Positions 59,906 through 64,000 of a stretch of DNA of 64,000 bases are shown here, piece after piece. Below the pieces are notes generated by a model. It did no database searches. It was not told where the DNA came from and saw only the letters and a list, made by a program, of their open reading frames with translations. The DNA comes from Collimonas rhizosphaerae. GTDB taxonomy: Bacteria; Pseudomonadota; Gammaproteobacteria; Burkholderiales; Burkholderiaceae_D. Both the position numbers and the translations under genes were made by a program. Where the stretch lies: positions 290,356 to 354,355 of the forward strand of contig NZ_JBANDC010000005.1 in NCBI RefSeq assembly GCF_038896935.1. The letters run 5' to 3'. Numbering within the stretch: position 1 is the stretch's first letter; the number at the start of each line of letters is the position of its first letter.

Positions 59906-62900
59906 TCACCACAACTTGAAGTCGACCCCGGCCGATACCCCCCAGACACTGCCTGTGGTGCTCACGCCAACACCCCAGGTATTGTTACCGCTGCTGGTTT
60001 TTGCCCTGAATTGCAATGCAAGTGCACCATAACCCTGGTAAGAGCCGATACCCACTCCCATCCGCCCTTCGCCTCGTTCCAGCGCCGTGGTCACGGCTCC
60101 CGCCATCGCCATGCTCATGGCGACACCTGAGTAAGCAATTCGCTGCACATTGCCAATCTGGTTTTGTACGCTATTGAGCTGCGATACATTCACGGCGTCG
60201 GTAGGATTGACCCCTGGCGCCACATTGGTGACACGGCGCTCGTTGCCGGCGGAACCGACCGAGACCGTATTGGGCTGGTCTGCCACCGAATACGCACCCA
60301 GCGCCACCGAACGGTTCGCCGTAGCTTGCGCGCCGGCGCCCATCGCTACCGCGTCATTGCCCGAGGCCAGCGCATTGTTACCGATAGCCACCGTCGGATC
60401 GCCGGTTGCCCTTGCGTTGTAGCCGATCGCCACCGAACCGGCTTGCGAAGCCAGGGCGCGGAAGCCCACGGCGGTAGCGTTGGTGTCGGTCGCCTGGGCA
60501 TTCGAACCGATCGCCGTGGCGCCATCCTTGGTCGCCTGCGCGCAAAGGCCGGTGCCGGTGGCATCCACGCCATTGACGTTGCTGCAGGTGGCGGCGTTCA
60601 CACTGCTGATCGCCGTGCCGCTGGTGCCGCGGGTCTGGACCGTGCCGTTGCTGTTGGCGCCGCCTATGGTGGTGGAGCCGACCGTGGCGCCATTGGCCGC
60701 GGCGGCAGCGGCCCCGTCAACCAATGGCTTCAACGATGTCGACAACGAAGTCGTGCCGTTGGTAATGTTGCTCAAGCCGGTGGAAAGCGACGTTACCTGG
60801 CTCAGCCCGGTCGACAACGATGAAATTCCCGTCGACAAGGAGGAAATCCCGGTCGATGTCGACGTCGACAGCGAACTCACATTGCTGGTGGTGGTAGACA
60901 GGCCGGTCGACAGGGAACCGATGTTCGAGGTAGTGCTGGACAGGCCGGTCGACAGCGAATTGATGCTGCTGGTGTTGGTCGACAAGGCTGTCGAGGTTGA
61001 GGTCGACAGCGAACCGACATTGCTGTTGGTGGTGCTCAGGCCGGTCGAGGTCGAGGTCGACAGCGATGCAATGCCGGACGAGGTGGTGGTCGACAGCGAT
61101 GTCAGCTGGTTGACATTGACCGCATCGGTACCCGCCGTGCCGGCCGCCAGGTTGGTGATTTTCTGGCCGCTGTTGTTGATGCCGTTGGTGATGGTCTGCC
61201 CGGTTACCGTCAATCCGCCGGTAGTGATGCCGGTCGACAGCGAGGTGATCGTCGTGCTCAGGCCGGTAGACAGCGACGACACGCCGCTTTGCGCAGTGCT
61301 GATGCCGGTCGAGGTAGAGGTCGACAACGACTCGACGTTGCTGACGGCTGCGCTCAGGCTGGTCGAAGTCGAAGTCGACAACGATGCAATGCCGGTTGAG
61401 GCCGAGGTCGACAGCGAGGCGACATTGCTGTTGGCTGTACTTAAACCGGTGGAATTTGAAGTCGACAACGATGCGATGCCAGTCGATGTAGACGTCGACA
61501 GCGATGCCACATTGCTGTTGGCGGTGCTCACGCCCGTAGACGTCGAGGTCGACAAGGATGAAACATTGCTGTTCGTTGTGCTCAAGCCGGTTGAGGTCGA
61601 TGTGGACAAGGAATCCACATTGCTGCTGACCGTGCTCAGGCCAGTCGAGGTTGAAGTCGACAACGATGAAACATTACTGTTGGTTGTGCTCAAACCAGTT
61701 GAGGACGATGTTGACAGTGATGAGACGCTGCTGCTGGTCGTGCTCAGGCCGGTCGACAAGGAGCCAATATTACTGGTCGTTGCGCTCAGTCCCGTCGACA
61801 GCGACGCTACATTGCTATTGGTAGTGCTCAGGCCAGTCGACAAGGAGCCAATATTGCTGGTCGTTGCGCTCAGTCCCGTCGACAGCGATGAGACATTGCT
61901 GTTGGTGGTGCTCAGGCCTGTCGAAGCTGAAGTCGACAGCGAAGCGATGCCAGTAGATGTCGATGTCGACAACGATGAAACATTGCTGTCGGTCGTGCTC
62001 AAGCCAGTCGAGGCGGAAGTCGACAGCGAAGACACGCTGCTGTTAGCCGTGCTCAGGCCGGTCGACAAGGAGCCAATATTGCTGGTCGTCGCGCTCAGCC
62101 CCGTCGACAGCGACGAGACATTGCTATTGGTAGTACTCAGGCCAGTCGACAACGAGCCAATGTTGCTGGTCGTTGCGCTCAGTCCCGTCGACAGCGACGA
62201 GACATTGCTGTTAGTGGTGCTCAGGCCGGTAGATGTCGACGTCGACAAGGAGTCTACATTGCTGCTGACTGTACTGAGGCCGGTCGAGGTTGAAGTCGAC
62301 AACGATGAAACATTGCTGTTGGTGGTGCTCAGGCCAGTTGAAGACGATGTTGACAGTGATGAGACGCTGCTGTTGGCAGTGCTCAGGCCAGTCGACAAGG
62401 AACCAATATTGCTGGTCGTTGCGCTCAACCCTGTCGACAGCGATGAGACATTGCTGTTAGTCGTGCTCAGGCCTGTCGAAGTCGAAGTCGATAGCGATGA
62501 GACATTGCTGTTGGTGGTGCTCAGGCCAGTCGACAAGGAGCCAATATTGCTGGTCGTTGCGCTCAACCCCGTCGACAGCGATGAGACGTTGCTGTTAGTA
62601 GTGCTCAAACCAGTTGAAGACGATGTTGACAGTGATGAGACGCTGCTGCTGGCAGTGCTCAGGCCGGTCGACAAGGAGCCAATATTGCTGGTCGTTGCGC
62701 TCAACCCTGTCGACAGCGATGAGACATTGCTGTTAGTGGTGTTCAGGCCGGTCGAAGTCGAAGTCGATAGCGATGAGACATTGCTATTGGTGGTGCTCAG
62801 GCCAGTCGACAAAGAGTCAATATTGCTGGTCGTTGCGCTCAACCCCGTCGACAGCGATGAGACGTTGCTGTTAGTGGTGCTCAGGCCGGTCGACAAGGAG

Positions 62901-64000
62901 CCAATATTGCTGGTCGTTGCACTCAGCCCCGTCGACAGCGATGAAACATTGCTGTTAGTGGTGCTCAGGCCGGTAGACGTCGACGTCGACAAGGAATCCA
63001 CATTGCTGCCGACCGTACTCAAACCAGTTGAAGACGATGTTGACAGCGACGAGACGCTGCTGTTTGTAGTGCTCAGGCCAGTCGAAGCTGAAGTCGACAG
63101 CGAGGCGATGCCGGTAGATGTCGATGTCGATAACGATGAAACATTGCTGTTAGTAGTGCTTAGACCGGTCGAAGTTGAAGTCGACAGCGACGCCACATTG
63201 CTATTAGTGGTGCTCAGGCCGGTCGATAAGGAGCCAATATTGCTGGTCGTTGCGCTCAGCCCCGTCGACAGGGACGAGACATTGCTATTGGTCGTGCTCA
63301 AACCAGTCGAGGTTGAAGTCGACAACGAGGCGATGCCGGTAGATGCCGAGGTCGACAGCGAAGACACGTTGCTGTCAGTCGTGCTTAGACCGGTCGAAGT
63401 TGAAGTCGACAGAGAAGCAACATTGCTATTAGTGGTGCTCAGGCCCGTCGACGTCGAAGTGGACAAGGAGTCCACATTGCTGCCGACTGTACTCAAGCCG
63501 GTTGAGGTCGACGTCGACAGCGAGGCGATGCCGGTAGATGTCGAGGTCGATAGCGAAGCAATTCCCGTAGATGCGGAAGTCGACAACGACGAAACATTGC
63601 TGTTCGTTGCACTCAAGCCAGTCGACGTCGATGTGGAGAGCGACGAGACATTGCTATTGGTGGTGCTCAGGCCAGTTGATGTTGAAGTCGACAACGACGA
63701 AACATTACTGTTCGCTGTGCTCAAGCCAGTCGACGTTGATGTGGAGAGCGACGAGACATTACTGTTAGTCGTGCTCAGGCCAGTCGAAGCCGAGGTCGAC
63801 AATGAAGCGATTCCAGTAGATGTCGAGGTTGACAACGACGAAACATTACTATTGGTGGTGCTCAAACCCGTGGACGCCGACGTGGACAACGACGAAACAT
63901 TGCTGTTCGTTGTACTCAAGCCGGTTGACGTCGATGTAGAGAGCGACGAGACATTGCTATTGGTCGTGCTCAGACCTGTCGAGGTTGAGGTTGACAACGA
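59906..64000 (-). CDS. Trimeric autotransporter adhesin 2, partial (N-terminus beyond the window)
   Basis: At least 1363 residues of a YadA-type adhesin, open to the right edge. The stalk uses three unit lengths: 18 (SLSTSTSTGLSTTNSNVS), 14 (SLSTGLSATTSNIG) and 11 (SLSTSTSTGIA). It has connectors (GQTITNGINNSGQKITNLAA) near 61100-61200, a C-terminal head (AIGYNARATGDPTVAIGNNA with two cysteines, NAATCSNVNG...LCA), a neck (NVAPGVNPTDAVNVSQLNSV) and an anchor ending VSAGVDFKLW. Its last ~260 residues are very similar to those of adhesin 1. Confidence 0.9.
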   Translation of the reverse strand, partial: SLSTSTSTGLSTTNSNVSSLSTSTSTGLSTTNSNVSSLSTSASTGLSTTNSNVSSLSTSTSTGIASLSTSASTGLSTTNSNVSSLSTSTSTGLSTANSNVSSLSTSTSTGLSTTNSNVSSLSTSTSTGLSATNSNVSSLSTSASTGIASLSTSTSTGIASLSTSTSTGLSTVGSNVDSLSTSTSTGLSTTNSNVASLSTSTSTGLSTTDSNVSSLSTSASTGIASLSTSTSTGLSTTNSNVSSLSTGLSATTSNIGSLSTGLSTTNSNVASLSTSTSTGLSTTNSNVSSLSTSTSTGIASLSTSASTGLSTTNSSVSSLSTSSSTGLSTVGSNVDSLSTSTSTGLSTTNSNVSSLSTGLSATTSNIGSLSTGLSTTNSNVSSLSTGLSATTSNIDSLSTGLSTTNSNVSSLSTSTSTGLNTTNSNVSSLSTGLSATTSNIGSLSTGLSTASSSVSSLSTSSSTGLSTTNSNVSSLSTGLSATTSNIGSLSTGLSTTNSNVSSLSTSTSTGLSTTNSNVSSLSTGLSATTSNIGSLSTGLSTANSSVSSLSTSSSTGLSTTNSNVSSLSTSTSTGLSTVSSNVDSLSTSTSTGLSTTNSNVSSLSTGLSATTSNIGSLSTGLSTTNSNVSSLSTGLSATTSNIGSLSTGLSTANSSVSSLSTSASTGLSTTDSNVSSLSTSTSTGIASLSTSASTGLSTTNSNVSSLSTGLSATTSNIGSLSTGLSTTNSNVASLSTGLSATTSNIGSLSTGLSTTSSSVSSLSTSSSTGLSTTNSNVSSLSTSTSTGLSTVSSNVDSLSTSTSTGLSTTNSNVSSLSTSTSTGVSTANSNVASLSTSTSTGIASLSTSNSTGLSTANSNVASLSTSASTGIASLSTSTSTSLSAAVSNVESLSTSTSTGISTAQSGVSSLSTGLSTTITSLSTGITTGGLTVTGQTITNGINNSGQKITNLAAGTAGTDAVNVNQLTSLSTTTSSGIASLSTSTSTGLSTTNSNVGSLSTSTSTALSTNTSSINSLSTGLSSTTSNIGSLSTGLSTTTSNVSSLSTSTSTGISSLSTGISSLSTGLSQVTSLSTGLSNITNGTTSLSTSLKPLVDGAAAAAANGATVGSTTIGGANSNGTVQTRGTSGTAISSVNAATCSNVNGVDATGTGLCAQATKDGATAIGSNAQATDTNATAVGFRALASQAGSVAIGYNARATGDPTVAIGNNALASGNDAVAMGAGAQATANRSVALGAYSVADQPNTVSVGSAGNERRVTNVAPGVNPTDAVNVSQLNSVQNQIGNVQRIAYSGVAMSMAMAGAVTTALERGEGRMGVGIGSYQGYGALALQFRAKTSSGNNTWGVGVSTTGSVWGVSAGVDFKLW
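60730..64000 (-). repeat. Stalk tandem repeats of adhesin 2 (33-, 42- and 54-bp units)
   Basis: Alternating 14-residue units (SLSTGLSATTSNIG), 18-residue units (SLSTSTSTGLSTTNSNVS) and 11-residue units (SLSTSTSTGIA). The 18-mer equals the 14-mer plus a 4-residue STST insertion. The array continues to the window edge. Confidence 0.85.

Noticed and set aside
60730..64000. Repeats in the adhesin as a CRISPR array
   Set aside because: Units are contiguous coding repeats with no unique spacers, encoded in one long frame.

Overview
The window looks like a betaproteobacterial chromosome segment, most likely Oxalobacteraceae and probably Collimonas or a close relative. This is inferred from protein style and gene content, not from a database search. 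The housekeeping genes (thiL-pgpA, pyrF, groESL, metNIQ, mgtA, cynTS) have GC-rich third codon positions. The accessory blocks are visibly more AT-rich or broken.

Layout. 1-6.8 kb: a purine permease, lipoprotein genes with a decayed paralogue, a GNAT acetyltransferase, and a divergent LysR / aldo-keto reductase pair. 6.9-15.4 kb: an accessory stretch with two near-identical copies of a small secreted NTF2-like protein, a CitS-type transporter next to an isocitrate dehydrogenase-like enzyme, an IS21 transposase scrap, a small monooxygenase/SRPBCC pair, and an HTH regulator preceded by a perfect 32-bp palindrome. 15.4-23.3 kb: a heavily deleted P2-like prophage. Many of its ORFs are chimeras of two phage genes (lysin-gpR, truncated gpV, gpD fragment, integrase), and the 3' end of tail gene gpS occurs three times, alternating with two lipoprotein cargo genes on the opposite strand. 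23.5-25.4 kb: an AT-rich membrane protein and tRNA-Gly(CCC).

25.5-34 kb is core: trmB, thiL-pgpA-pncC, pyrF, a lemA/TPM operon and dacB. 34-40.7 kb holds mgtA behind a promoter and a roughly 520-nt leader with a mini-ORF, a DUF1345 protein, and the cyanate system (cynTS divergent from cynR). 40.7-46.6 kb is an RND efflux operon whose promoter is covered by an inverted repeat. 46.9-53.3 kb holds an aminoglycoside phosphotransferase-like gene, CIRCE-controlled groES-groEL, and metNIQ.

53.3-64 kb (right edge) is occupied by two tandem giant trimeric autotransporter adhesins on the minus strand. Their stalks are almost pure Ser/Thr/Leu/Asn/Gly repeats of 11, 14 and 18 residues, which is a modular heptad-plus-stutter coiled coil. 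The first adhesin carries a net 2-nt frameshift near 56260. A 59-aa membrane protein gene with a strong ribosome binding site lies between the two adhesins. The second adhesin runs off the right end.

The features I consider most novel are the stutter-encoded adhesin stalks with the intervening small membrane protein, the gpS-end/lipoprotein alternation in the prophage, and the mgtA leader.
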